Made by a program: the position numbers and the translations under genes. Source: Panulirus ornatus (taxonomy: Eukaryota > Arthropoda > Malacostraca > Decapoda > Palinuridae). Taken from it: DNA of 64,000 bases. The notes beneath the pieces were generated by a model. That model saw nothing but the letters and a program-made list of their open reading frames with translations, was not told the origin of the DNA and searched no databases. Location: contig NC_092287.1 in assembly GCF_036320965.1 (NCBI RefSeq), positions 14,325,200-14,389,199 on the forward strand. Reading direction: 5' to 3'. This document shows positions 33,165-58,179 of this stretch, one piece after another (the stretch's first letter is position 1; every line of letters starts with the position of its first letter).

Positions 33165-33527
33165 CATCAGTATTTTGAAACTATGCCGAGAGGGAAGGAG
33201 TACCACGACGGCGATTTCAGCTACGGTAGGTGGATCAGACAAGGATTTGGCCAGCAGGAGAAGAACCATCATGATGGAGAACCATCATAATGGAGTTGCA
33301 CGGACTGTGATCCTTGCTGTGGTTACAAGAATGGTCTTCCTCCCACCAGTGATGCTACTACGTTTGTGAATCAAGAACCATTGCAACACAAACCTCGCCA
33401 GGTGGTAGAGTGTCCCGCAGTGTATCAAGAAAGACTTCCCCAGAACTTTTTTAAAGGGGAAGTAAATGCTTATAGTTGTGTTACTGGAGTGATAGTTTTC
33501 ATACATGGTGCTTTGACAAGAAAATAG
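33165..33527 (+). pseudogene. Unrecognised cysteine-containing frame with one stop
   Basis: One frame reads [20 protein letters not shown] (ATG at 33183) up to a TAA at 33288-33290. It then continues as WSCTDCDPCCGYKNGLPPTS and onward to ECPAVYQERLPQNFF, ending at a TAG (33525-33527) that overlaps the 5' terminus of L15. Five cysteines fall within the second part. I do not recognise the family. It could be an exon of a host gene or a relic of another transposon, and the in-frame stop argues against a working gene. Confidence 0.3.
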
Positions 33528-33744
33528 TGAAATTGGAAAAAAAATGTAGCTGAGACAATGAAGCTTATTGATACAGTAGTTAAATTGATGAGAACTACTA
33601 TTGACGTTTGTGTAAATAAATTATACATTTCCCTTTTCCATAGCCAGAGGTTGGACCATTATGTGACATTCATTTTCTCATTTATTTCAAGCTAGAAGTT
33701 TCAGTTTTCTAAATTATTTTCTACTTTTTTCATATGTATATATA

Positions 33745-33796
<52 letters not shown>

Positions 33797-33965
33797 CGTG
33801 TGTATATGTATGTATATATATATGTTTACATATATATATTATCCCTGGGGATAGGGGTGAAAGAATACTTCCCACGCATTCCTCGCGTGTCGTAGAAGGC
33901 GACTAGAGGTGACGGGAGCGGGGGGCCAGAAATCCTCCCCTCCTTGTATTTTTTAACTTTCTGAA

Positions 33966-35432
33966 ATGGGAAACAGAAGAAGGAGTCACGCGGTGAGTGC
34001 TCATCCTCCTCGAAGGCTTAAACTGGGGTGTCTAAATGTATGTGGATGTAACCAAGATGTGAAAAAAGGAGAGATAGGTAGTATGTTTGAGGAAAGGAAC
34101 CTGGATGTTTTGGCTCTGAGTGAAACGAAGCTCAAGGGTAAAGGGGAAGAGTGGTTTGGGAATGTCTTGGGAGTAAAGTCAGGGGTTAGTGAGAGGACAA
34201 GAGCAAGGGAAGGAGTAGCAGTACTCCTGAAACAGGAGTTGTGGGAGTATGTGATAGAATGTAAGAAAGTAATTTCTCGATTAATATGGGTAAAACTGAA
34301 AGTTGATGGAGAGAGATGGGTGATTATTGGTGCATATGCACCTGGGCATGAGAAGAAAGATCATGAGAGGCAAGTGTTTTGGGAGCAGCTGAATGAGTGT
34401 GTTAGTGGTTTTGATGCACGAGACCGGGTTATAGTGATGGGTGATTTGAATGCAAAGGTGAGTAATGTGGCAGTTGAGGGAATAATTGGTATACATGGGG
34501 TGTTCAGTGTTGTAAATGGAAATGGTGAAGAGCTTGTAGATTTATGTGCTGAAAAAGGACTGGTGATTGGGAATACCTGGTTTAAAAAGCGAGATATACA
34601 TAAGTATACGTATGTAAGTAGGAGAGATGGCCAGAGAGCGTTATTGGATTACGTGTTAATTGACAGGCGCGCGAAAGAGAGACTTTTGGATGTTAATGTG
34701 CTGAGAGGTGCAACTGGAGGGATGTCTGATCATTATCTTGTGGAGGCTAAGGTGAAGATTTGTATGGATTTTCAGAGAAGAAGAGTGTATGTTGGGGTGA
34801 AGAGGGTGGTGAGAGTAAGTGAGCTTGGGAAGGAGACTTGTGTGAGGAAGTACCAGGAGAGACTGAGTACAGAATGGAAAAAGGTGAGAACAATGGAAGT
34901 AAGGGGAGTGGGGGAGGAATGGGATGTATTTAGGGAATCAGTGATGGATTGCGCAAAAGATGCTTGTGGCATGAGAAGAGTGGGAGGTGGGTTGATTAGA
35001 AAGGGTAGTGAGTGGTGGGATGAAGAAGTAAGATTATTAGTGAAAGAGAAGAGAGAGGCATTTGGACGATTTTTGCTGGGAAAAAATGCAATTGAGTGGG
35101 AGATGTATAAAAGAAAGAGACAGGAGGTCAAGAGAAAGGTGCAAGAGGTGAAAAAGAGGGTAAATGAGAGTTGGGGTGAGAGAGTATCATTAAATTTTAG
35201 GGAGAATAAAAAGATGTTCTGGAAGGAGGTAAATAAAGTGCGTAAGACAAGGGAGCAAATGGGAACTTCAGTGAAGGGTGCAAATGGGGAGGTGATAACA
35301 AGTAGTGGTGATGTGAGAAGGAGATGGAGTGAGTATTTTGAAGGTTTGTTGAATGTGTTTGATGATAGAGTGGCAGATATAGGGTGTTTTGGTCGAGGTG
35401 GTGTGCAAAGTGAGAGGGTTAGGGGAAAATGA
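33966..35432 (+). CDS. L15 endonuclease and linker
   Basis: 488-codon open frame from the native ATG ([19 protein letters not shown]). All endonuclease residues named for L8 are present, followed by the helical, basic linker ([21 protein letters not shown]) and the start of the RT region. An extra G near 35425 ends the frame at 35430-35432. The RT continues in the next frame at 35389-36180. Confidence 0.87.
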   Translation: MGNRRRSHAVSAHPPRRLKLGCLNVCGCNQDVKKGEIGSMFEERNLDVLALSETKLKGKGEEWFGNVLGVKSGVSERTRAREGVAVLLKQELWEYVIECKKVISRLIWVKLKVDGERWVIIGAYAPGHEKKDHERQVFWEQLNECVSGFDARDRVIVMGDLNAKVSNVAVEGIIGIHGVFSVVNGNGEELVDLCAEKGLVIGNTWFKKRDIHKYTYVSRRDGQRALLDYVLIDRRAKERLLDVNVLRGATGGMSDHYLVEAKVKICMDFQRRRVYVGVKRVVRVSELGKETCVRKYQERLSTEWKKVRTMEVRGVGEEWDVFRESVMDCAKDACGMRRVGGGLIRKGSEWWDEEVRLLVKEKREAFGRFLLGKNAIEWEMYKRKRQEVKRKVQEVKKRVNESWGERVSLNFRENKKMFWKEVNKVRKTREQMGTSVKGANGEVITSSGDVRRRWSEYFEGLLNVFDDRVADIGCFGRGGVQSERVRGK

Positions 35433-36180
35433 TTTGGTAAACAGAGTAGAGGTAGTAAAAGCTTTGCGGAAGATGAAAGCCGGCAAGGCAGCAGGTTTGG
35501 ATGGTATTGCAGTGGAATTTATTAAAAAAGGGGGTGACTGTATTATTGACTGGTTGGTAAGGTTATTTAATTTATGTATGACTCATGGTGAGGTGCCTGA
35601 GGATTGGCGGAATGCGTGCATAGTGCCATTGTACAAAGGCAAAGGGGATAAGAGTGAGTGCTCAAATTACAGAGGTATAAGTTTGTTGAGTATTCCTGGT
35701 AAATTATATGGGAGAGTATTGATTGAGAGGGTGAAGGCATGTACAGAGCATCAGATTGGGGAAGAGCAGTGTGGTTTCATAAGTGGTAGAGGATGTGTGG
35801 ATCAGGTGTTTGCTTTGAAGAATGTATGTGAGAAATACTTAGAAAAGCAAATGGATTTGTATGTAGCATTTATGGATCTGGAGAAGGCATATGATAGAGT
35901 TGATAGAGATGCTCTGTGGAAGGTATTAAGAATATATGGTGTGGGAGGCAAGTTGTTAGAAGCAGTGAAAAGTTTTTATCGAGGATGTAAGGCATGTGTA
36001 CGTGTAGGAAGAGAGGAAAGTGATTGGTTCTCAGTGAATGTAGGTTTGCGGCAGGGGTGTGTGATGTCTCCATGGTTGTTTAATTTGTTTATGGATGGGG
36101 TTGTTAGGGAGGTGAATGCAAGAGTTTTGGAAAGAGGGGCAAGTATGAAGTCTGTTGGGATGAGAGAGCTTGGTAAGTGA
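35389..36180 (+). CDS. L15 reverse transcriptase, fingers and palm
   Basis: Holds [27 protein letters not shown], the NYRGISLLSIPGK block, FMDLEKAYDRVDRD and [19 protein letters not shown]. The usual CGFRSGRG reads CGFISGRG. A missing G at about 36160 shifts the frame just before the FADD box, which lies outside this frame. The C-terminal domain resumes at 36245-36736. Confidence 0.8.
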   Translation: MVEVVCKVRGLGENDLVNRVEVVKALRKMKAGKAAGLDGIAVEFIKKGGDCIIDWLVRLFNLCMTHGEVPEDWRNACIVPLYKGKGDKSECSNYRGISLLSIPGKLYGRVLIERVKACTEHQIGEEQCGFISGRGCVDQVFALKNVCEKYLEKQMDLYVAFMDLEKAYDRVDRDALWKVLRIYGVGGKLLEAVKSFYRGCKACVRVGREESDWFSVNVGLRQGCVMSPWLFNLFMDGVVREVNARVLERGASMKSVGMRELGK

Positions 36181-36797
36181 GTCAGTTGTTGTTCGCTGAT
36201 GATACAGCGCTGGTGGCTGATTCATGTGAAAACTGCAGAAGCTGGTGACTGAGTTTGGTAAAGTGTGTGAAAGAAGAAAGTTAAGAGTAAATGTGAATAA
36301 GAGCAAGGTAATTAGGTACAGTAGGGTTGAGGGTCAAGTCAATTGGGAGGTAAGTTTGAATGGAGAAAAACTGGAGGAAGTAAAGTGTTTTAGATATCTG
36401 GGAGTGGATCTGGCAGCGGATGGAACCATGGAAGCGGAAGTGGATCATAGGGTGGGGAAGGGGGCGAAAATCCTGGGAGCCTTGAAGAATGTGTGGAAGT
36501 CGAGAACATTATCTCGGAAAGCAAAAATGGATATGTTTGAAGGAAGAGTGGTTCCAACAGTGTTGTATGGTTGCGAGGCGTGGGCCATGGATAGAGTTGT
36601 GCGCAGGAGGATGGATGTGCTGGATATGAGATGTTTGAGGACAATGTGTGGTGTGATGGGGTTTGATCGAGTAAGTAACGTAAGGGTAAGAGAGATGTGT
36701 GGAAATAAAAAGAGCGTGGCTGAGAGAGCAGAATAGGGTGTTTTGAAATGGTTTGGGCACATGGAAAGAATGAGTGAGGAAAGATTGACCAAGAGGA

Positions 36798-39432
<2,635 letters not shown>

Positions 39433-39492
<60 letters not shown>
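39433..39492. repeat. (TA)n microsatellite
   Basis: About 60 bp of TA interrupting the 3'UTR of L17 and abutting the exact 5' end of S2. Confidence 0.95.
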
Positions 39493-39496
<4 letters not shown>

Positions 39497-39601
39497 CCCT
39501 GGGGATAGGGGAGAAAGAATACTTCCCACGTATTCCCTGCGTGTCGTAGAAGGCGACTAAAAGGGGAGGGAGCGGGGGGCTGGAAATCCTCCCCTCTAGT
39601 T

Positions 39602-39637
<36 letters not shown>

Positions 39638-39755
39638 CCAAAAGAAGGAACAGAGAAATTGGGCCAGGTGAGGGTATTCCCTCAAGGCCCAGTCCTCTGT
39701 TCTTAACGCTACCTCGCTAATGCGGGAAATGGCGAATAGTTTGAAAGAAAAAAAA

Positions 39756-39756
<1 letters not shown>
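39493..39756 (+). mobile_element. S2: complete short element of L
   Basis: Full layout: tatccctggggatagggg 5' end, hairpin aggggagg...cctcccct, a T run of about 35 bases (39602-39637), middle block with aacagag/ctctgtt arms, stem-loop ctacctcgctaatgcggg and tail gaatagtttgaaagaaa. It is about 260 bp, has no ORF and is followed by TA. Confidence 0.85.

Positions 39757-39823
<67 letters not shown>
39757..39823. repeat. (TA)n microsatellite
   Basis: TA tail of S2, ending at the truncated 5' end of L18. Confidence 0.95.
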
Positions 39824-42000
<2,177 letters not shown>

Positions 42001-42165
42001 AAAATGAATTAAGAAGAGCAGTGTGGTTTCAGAAGTGGTAGAGGATGTGTGGATAATGTTTCCTTTGAAGAATGCATGTGAGAAATACTTAGAAAAGCAA
42101 ATGGATTTGTATGTAGCTTTTATGGATCTGGAGAAGGCATATGATAGACTTAATAGAGATAAGTG
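42001..42165 (+). mobile_element. L20: short RT fragment of L
   Basis: About 165 bp of sense RT, from the EEQCGFRSGRGCVD region to FMDLEKAYDRLNRD, interrupted at 42165 by the tRNA-like SINE. One deletion is present in the DQVFALKN region. Confidence 0.82.
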
Positions 42166-42310
42166 CATATGAATAAAGTGCATAAAGTGCATAGCGGTTA
42201 GCATGCCTGCCTCTTGCACAGGGGTCCCGGGCTCGATCCTGGCTGTTGGAGGTTTGTATGTTCTATGAAGGTGCGCGTTCATATGCACTTTATTCGTATT
42301 CATATACCTC
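42166..42310 (+). mobile_element. tRNA-like SINE, copy 1
   Basis: It contains tagcggttagcatgcctgcc, a tRNA-like D-arm remnant with a cut A box, and ggctcgatcct, a one-off B box. The tail region tggaggtttgtatgttctat then gcgcgttcatatgcacttta follows. The 5' part aagtgcatatgaataaagtg repeats in inverted form the 3' end. Confidence 0.7.
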
Positions 42311-42454
42311 CGCGTTGTATAGTTAGGTTCGGTAAAACGCTATCAGATGGCTATGTGCGCCTGTTGGGAAATAACCGGTATAGACCCCGTTGCTCACCAT
42401 TGTGAGACGAAGGGTATTCGAGTACTTAGTATTCGAATAGTTGTTTCCTATTAG
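42311..42454. other. Spacer between SINE copies
   Basis: About 145 bp with no recognised feature. It may be the unrelated 3' part of SINE copy 1. Confidence 0.35.
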
Positions 42455-42578
42455 CCAGGCCCATAGCTTAGCGGTTAGCATGCCTGCCTCTTGCACAGGC
42501 GTCCCGGGTTCGATCCTGGCTGTTGGAGGTTTGTATGTTCTATGAAGGTGCGCGTTCATATGCACTTTATTCGTATAC

Positions 42579-42580
<2 letters not shown>
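42455..42580 (+). mobile_element. tRNA-like SINE, copy 2
   Basis: gcccatagcttagcggttagc gives an A box (tagcttagcggt, one mismatch to TRGCNNAGYNGG). gggttcgatcct is the B box, 30-40 bases later, as in a tRNA. The anticodon arm gcctg...caggc has a 9-base loop, so no functional anticodon is assigned. The body then matches copy 1 to gcactttattcgtat. An internal Pol III promoter is likely. Confidence 0.75.

Positions 42581-42662
<82 letters not shown>
42581..42662. repeat. (TA)n microsatellite
   Basis: About 80 bp of TA between the SINE and L21. Confidence 0.96.
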
Positions 42663-42666
<4 letters not shown>

Positions 42667-44928
42667 GGAGTGGGGGAGGAATGGGATGTATTTAGGGAAT
42701 CAGTGATGGATTGCGCAAAAGATGCTTGTGGCATGAGAAGAGTGGGAGGTGGGTTGATTAGAAAGGGTAGTGAGTGGTGGGATGAAGAAGTAAGAGTATT
42801 AGTGAAAGAGAAGAGAGCGGCATTTGGACGATTTTTGCAGGGAAAAAATGCAATTGAGTGGGAGATGTATAAAAGAAAGAGACAGGAGGTCAAGAGAAAG
42901 GTGCAAGAGGCGAAAAAAAGGGCAAATGAGAGTTGGGGTGAGAGAGTATCATTAAATTTTAGGGAGAATAAAAAGATGTTCTGGAAGGAGGTAAATAAAG
43001 TGCGTAAGACAAGGGAGCAAATGGGAACGTCAGTGAAGGGCGCAAATGGGGAGGTGATAACAAGTAGTGGTGATGTGAGAACTAGATGGAGTGAGTATTT
43101 TGAAGGTTTGTTGAATGTGTTTGATGATAGAGTGGCAGATATAGGGTGTTTTGGTCGAGGTGGTGTGCAAAGTCAGAGGGTTAGGGAAAATGATTTGGTA
43201 AACAGAGAAGAGGTAGTAAAAGCTTTGCGGAAGATGAAAGCCGGCAAGGCAGCAGGTTTGGATGGTATTGCAGTGGAATTTATTAAAAAAGTGGGTGACT
43301 GTATTGTTGACTGGTTGGTAAGGTTATTTAATGTATGTATGACTCATGGTGAGGTGCCTGAGGATTGGCGGAATGCGTGCATAGTGCCATTGTACAAAGG
43401 CAAAGGGGATAAGAGTGAGTGCTCAAATTACAGAGGTATAAGTTTGTTGAGTATTCCTGGTAAATTATATGGGAGGGTATTGATTGAGAGGGTGAAGGCA
43501 TGTACAGAGCATCAGATTGGGGAAGAGCAGTGTGGTTTCAGAAGTGGTAGAGGATGTGTGGATCAGGTGTTTGCTTTGAAGAATGTATGTGAGAAATACT
43601 TAGAAAAGCAAATGGATTTGTATGTAGCATTTATGGATCTGGAGAAGGCATATGATAGAGTTGATAGAGATGCTCTGTGGAAGGTATTAAGAATATATGG
43701 TGTGGGAGGAAAGTTGTTAGAAGCAGTGAAAAGTTTTTATCGAGGATGTAAGGCATGTGTACGTGTAGGAAGAGAGGAAAGTGATTGGTTCTCAGTGAAT
43801 GTAGGTTTGCGGCAGGGGTGTGTGATGTCACCATGGTTGTTTAATTTGTTTATGGATGGGGTTGTTAGGGAGGTAAATGCAAGAGTTTTGGAAAGAGGGG
43901 CAAGTATGAAGTCTGTCGGGGATGATAGAGCTTGGGAAGTGAGTCAGTTGTTGTTCACTGATGATACAGCGCTGGTGGCTGATTCATGTGAGAAACTGCA
44001 GAAGCTGGTGACTGAGTTTGGTAAAGTGTGTGGAAGAAGAAAGTTAAGAGTAAATGTGAAAAAGAGCAAGGTTATTAGGTATAGTAGGGTTGAGAGTCAA
44101 GTCAAGTGGGAGGTGAGTTTGAATGGAGAAAAACTGGAGGAAGTGAAGTGTTTTAGATATCTGGGAGTGGATCTGGCAGCGGATGGAACCATGGAAGCGG
44201 AAGTGGATCATAGGGTGGGGGAGGGGGGCAAAATTCTGGGGGCCTTGAAGAATGTGTGGAAGTCGAGAACATTATCTCGGAAAGCAAAAATGGGTATGTT
44301 TGAAGGAATAGTGGTTCCAACAATGTTGTATGGTTGCGAGGCGTGGGCTATGGATAGAGTTGTGCGCAGGAGGATGGATGTGCTGGAAATGAGATGTTTG
44401 AGGACAATGTGTGGTGTGAGGTGGTTTGATCGAGTGAGTAACGTAAGGGTGAGAGAGATGTGTGGAAATAAAAAGAGCGTGGTTGAGAGAGCAGAAGAGG
44501 GTGTTTTGAAGTGGTTTGGGCACATGGAGAGAATGAGTGAGGAAAGATCGACCAAGAGGATATATGTGTCGGAGGTGGAGGGAACGAGGAGAAGAGGGAG
44601 ACCAAATTGGAGGTGGAAAGATGGAGTGAAAAAGATTTTGTGTGATCGGGGCCTGAACATGCAGGAGGGTGAAAGGAGGGCAAGGAATAGAGTAAATTGG
44701 AGCGATGTGGTATACCGTGGTTGACGTGCTGTCAGTGGATTGAATCAAGGCATGTGAAGCGTCTGGGGTAAACCATGGAAAGCTGTGTAGGTGTGTGTAT
44801 ATTTGCGTGTGTGGACGTATGTATATACATGTGTATGGGGGGGGGGTTGAGCCATTTCTTTCGTCTGTTTCCTTGCGCTACCTCGCAAACGCGGGAGACA
44901 GCGACAAAGTATAATAAAAAAAAAAATG

Positions 44929-44930
<2 letters not shown>
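42663..44930 (+). mobile_element. L21: 5'-truncated L LINE with unbroken ORF
   Basis: It starts at the end of the endonuclease region ([10 protein letters not shown]) and carries linker, RT and C-terminal domain without any lesion. The short 3'UTR (44725-44912) and A/TA tail follow. It is the best preserved coding copy here and the youngest looking. Confidence 0.93.
42664..44724 (+). CDS. L21 linker, reverse transcriptase and C-terminal domain (uninterrupted)
   Basis: 686 codons open to the native stop. RT blocks [40 protein letters not shown] and FTDDTALVADS (Ala of FADD changed to Thr, aspartates kept), then [13 protein letters not shown] and [14 protein letters not shown]. The frame continues upstream into TA repeat and SINE to 42523, so no native start exists and no endonuclease is encoded. 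Little else would need explaining for RT activity, but expression is doubtful without the 5' end. Confidence 0.88.

Positions 44931-45010
<80 letters not shown>
44931..45010. repeat. (TA)n microsatellite
   Basis: TA tail of L21, ending at the 5' end of S3. Confidence 0.96.
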
Positions 45011-45569
<559 letters not shown>

Positions 45570-45822
45570 CCTGAACATGCAGGAGGGTGAAAGGAGGGCA
45601 AGGAATAGAGTGAATTGGAGCGATGTGGTATACCGGGGTTGACGTGCTGTCAGTGGATTGAATCAAGGCATGTGAAGCTTCTGGGGTAAACCATGGAAAG
45701 CTGTGTAGGTATGTATATTTGCGTGTGTGGACGTATGTATATACATGTGTGTGGGGGTGGGTTGGGCCATTTCTTGTTTCCTTGCGCTACCTCGCAAACG
45801 CGGGAGACAGCGACAAAGCACA

Positions 45823-45840
<18 letters not shown>
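45570..45840 (+). mobile_element. L22: L 3' terminus joined to S4
   Basis: Last ~25 codons of the ORF, short 3'UTR, stem-loop ctcgcaaacgcggg, A run, then TA. It has no independent 5' border other than the S4 junction. Confidence 0.85.

Positions 45841-45913
<73 letters not shown>
45841..45913. repeat. (TA)n microsatellite
   Basis: TA tail of L22; the tatccctgggg 5' leader of L23 follows at once. Confidence 0.96.
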
Positions 45914-54977
<9,064 letters not shown>

Positions 54978-54979
<2 letters not shown>

Positions 54980-55882
54980 AGCGTTGATCAGGGTTTCAGT
55001 TGCTCGTGCCGTCTCAGCTAACATAGAAAAATAACAACTGTCCAGTCGAATGTTTTCCCTTCCGGTTTTTCTCCGAGCCCTTGAACATCCTTGCAAAATT
55101 TCCCGAAATTCTATAGCGATTAAGCAAAGAAGAGATATTGAAGCCCGATAGTTCATGATCAATTAATGAAGATGTTTTAACTGCCGCTTTGGCTAATGGC
55201 CTCCACAAAGAACAGTTCACGAAGTACGATGATACTGTCAAAAGAGAGAAAGGGAATGAATGATTGATGAGGTCGTGGTTTTCAAAAAATATCACACCAA
55301 GCGTGCCGGGTTCCCCTAACCAGATAAGGTTTGAAGGCCACTGATCATTACTTCAGTGTACAATGTAATGAAGATTGCTGTCGTTGTATCAATAAGGTTT
55401 TCTGTCTAGCTTAGATTGGCGAAAGTGGTTGGATCATTAGCTGAATCTATTCAATATATGAAAAGTTGTTTGTATGATATTTCTTTGGTTCTAGTGATAC
55501 TCATATAAGGGAAAGGTTATACCACTAAGCTTTTCCTCGTTTTCCTGGATTTCATCAAATACAAGAGGAGAGTAGAATGAAAAAAGATTAAGAAAACATA
55601 ATTTGTATTTAGAGAAGGAGTCTTATGAAGATGTCTGTGCTAATGCTAAAATTATAAAGAAAAAAAGAATATAACAGTATAGCTCTCTATAAGGATGAGT
55701 AATTGTACTTTGCGAAAATAAGAAATAGCGTTTTTTGTCTTACCCATTCTAATGTTTTGTTTAAAGCACCACTTCTGTGTAATGACAAAATAGAATATTT
55801 GTAGGGCACTCAAAAAAACAGCTAAGTTGTGACGAGAGTTGTCGGTAGATTTGGCGAGTGACTAGGTATATGTAATGTGGCA
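54978..55882. other. Unique-looking sequence, no gene seen
   Basis: About 900 bp without LINE, PLE or SINE similarity that I can see and no ORF above noise. It is the left part of the only long non-repeat stretch. Confidence 0.45.
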
Positions 55883-56089
55883 ATGGAGAGACTGGAAGTG
55901 GTGAGGCAACTTGACCCCATAGAAGGAATGAGTATGGTGAAGATAATGAAGTTATGGTCCTTAAATGGTGTCATTTCGAGAGGAAAAGTGGCAGGTGCCT
56001 ATGAAGGAGACACTGTTTACTGGTTACATTGTACGACCAATGATCGTATGGTCGTCCCGGCCAGACATATTAGGTTAGTGCCCAAGTAG
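55883..56089 (+). CDS. Small hypothetical ORF
   Basis: 68 codons from ATG 55883 (MERLEVVRQLDPIEGMSMVK) to TAG 56087-56089, ending YWLHCTTNDRMVVPARHIRL. A GTG two codons upstream is in frame but is not a eukaryotic start. It has balanced composition without low complexity, more protein-like than its surroundings. I recognise no domain. It might be a terminal exon or a gene relic; no splice context was established. Confidence 0.25.
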   Translation: MERLEVVRQLDPIEGMSMVKIMKLWSLNGVISRGKVAGAYEGDTVYWLHCTTNDRMVVPARHIRLVPK

Positions 56090-56760
56090 ATGAAGATTGG
56101 AAGATCATTAAAGAGATGTCATCATGTAATACATCATGTATACATGGGTATGCACAAGAATCCACTTATGTATATATTGGTATTGGAATTCATTAATCAT
56201 TATTTTCTGTATGTTTCTGTCCGTGTAGCATTTCTACGTTCTGTTTGCGTACATCTGTCTTCTGAGTCTACGTCCTTGTACTCTCTACAGTGTACAAACG
56301 TAATGAAAATGACATCGTTAAAAAAGAAATCGTGTCGTAACTCCCTTTTCATTAAAAATGACTCGTGGATCGTCTCTAGATTTGTTTGTAAGTAAATCTG
56401 TGAATAATGATACGACGATGGTAGCCATCAGTCGCGTAAAGGAGTGCGAATTTCCGCGACGAAATTACTCGATAAATTTCTCTCAAGACAGGGACGTTGA
56501 ACTCAATGGGTGTACGCCCATTCCTCACGCACGCAAGACCCTGATGATGGCTCGTGGTACGGAAGCCACCGGTCACGATGTCAGATCTCCAGTAAACGCC
56601 ACACGCACACTGGCAGAACAGCATGATTTTGTATGTTCTGAAGGGGACGTTATGAAGCTACTCGTAGGGATTGGTTGTATGTGTGGCAGTGAACTCAAGT
56701 GGCAGCCACATACCAGCTTCACCCATTCTTCCTCCTTGCAGCGCTGTCTCCTCACAACCC
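56090..56760. other. Unique-looking sequence
   Basis: There are overlapping short frames on both strands (56090-56395, 56358-56888, 56376-56624) but none has a recognisable motif. I do not call them as genes. Confidence 0.4.
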
Positions 56761-57459
56761 TGACCTCCCTCATGAGACTGTCTTCTTTAGAACATACAGC
56801 CTCACTGCGTTGTCTCTTCACTACCCCGTCCCATCACTACTTTTTCTTCGCACTGCCCTGGCCCATCATTGCTTTGTCTTATCACTAACTCGGCCCATCA
56901 CTGCTTTGTCTTCTCAACACCCCTGCCCGTTACTGCTTTGTCATCTCACTACCCCGGCCCATCACTGTCTTGTCTTCTCACGCGACCCATCACTTCCTTG
57001 TCGACTCTTTGCCCCGACCCCTCGTAGCCCCATCTCACTACGCTGCCATCTCATTATTCCGTTCCTTCACTGTTCAGTCTCGTCATTGATCTTTCTCCTA
57101 AATGCCTTATCCTGTCATTGCTATATTTCCAGGAAGCCTCTTATCTCCCTATCCCATCTCTTCGCTACTTCTTCCCCTCACTACTTCACTCTCTGCTGTC
57201 TCCACTCACTCAACTCACATCTCTACCCTATTTCCTCATTTCCCTTCCTCCTCACAGGTCTTTTCTTTGCCATTCCCCTTCCTTGCATTTGAATCTTCTC
57301 TTTCTCCTGTCCCCTTACTGTTCCTTTTCCATAGTGCACTGTCCCATATCTACCATAACCTTATTGTCCCGTCTCTTCCCTGTCCCGTTTACTACTTGCC
57401 CCACCTCTTCACTGCTCTGTCTCTTCATTGTCCCGTCCACTTATTGCCACATACCTTGT
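56761..57459. repeat. Degenerate CT-rich minisatellite
   Basis: Variants of a 25-40 bp unit recur, such as cccatcactgctttgtcttctcac, cccgttactgctttgtcatctcac and cggcccatcactgtcttgtc. They drift into CT-rich repeats toward 57450. The ORFs through it (for example 56699-57292) are repetitive Ser/Leu/Pro frames and not genes. Confidence 0.7.
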
Positions 57460-57750
57460 TGATTTTGTGTGATCGGGGCCTGAACATTCAGGAGGATGAA
57501 AGGAGGGCAAGGAATAGAGTGAATTGGATCGATGTGGTATACCGGGGCTGACGTGCTGTCAGTGGATTGAATCAGGGATATGTGAAGCGTCTGGGGTAAA
57601 CCATGGAAAGCTGTGTAGGTATGTATATTTGCGTGTGTGGACGTATGTATATACATGTGTATGGGGGTGGGTTGGGCCATTTCTTTCGTCTGTTTCCTTG
57701 CGCTACCTCGCAAACGCGGGAGTCAGCGACAAAGAAACAGACGAAAGAAA
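57460..57750 (+). mobile_element. L27: 3' terminus of an L LINE
   Basis: It begins gattttgtgtgatcggggcc, covers the last ~35 codons, the short 3'UTR and the stem-loop ctcgcaaacgcggg. The tail gacaaagaaacagacgaaag has a duplicated acagacgaaag piece. Confidence 0.88.

Positions 57751-58084
<334 letters not shown>

Positions 58085-58172
<88 letters not shown>
58085..58172. repeat. (TA)n microsatellite
   Basis: TA tail of S6 meeting the antisense tail of L28. Confidence 0.96.

Positions 58173-58179
<7 letters not shown>

Noticed and set aside
42455..42530. Functional tRNA gene
   Set aside because: A and B boxes are present, but the anticodon loop has nine bases and the acceptor stem does not close; it fits a SINE head better.
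56699..57551. Ser/Leu/Pro-rich ORFs of up to 197 codons
   Set aside because: They are translations of a degenerate CT-rich minisatellite.
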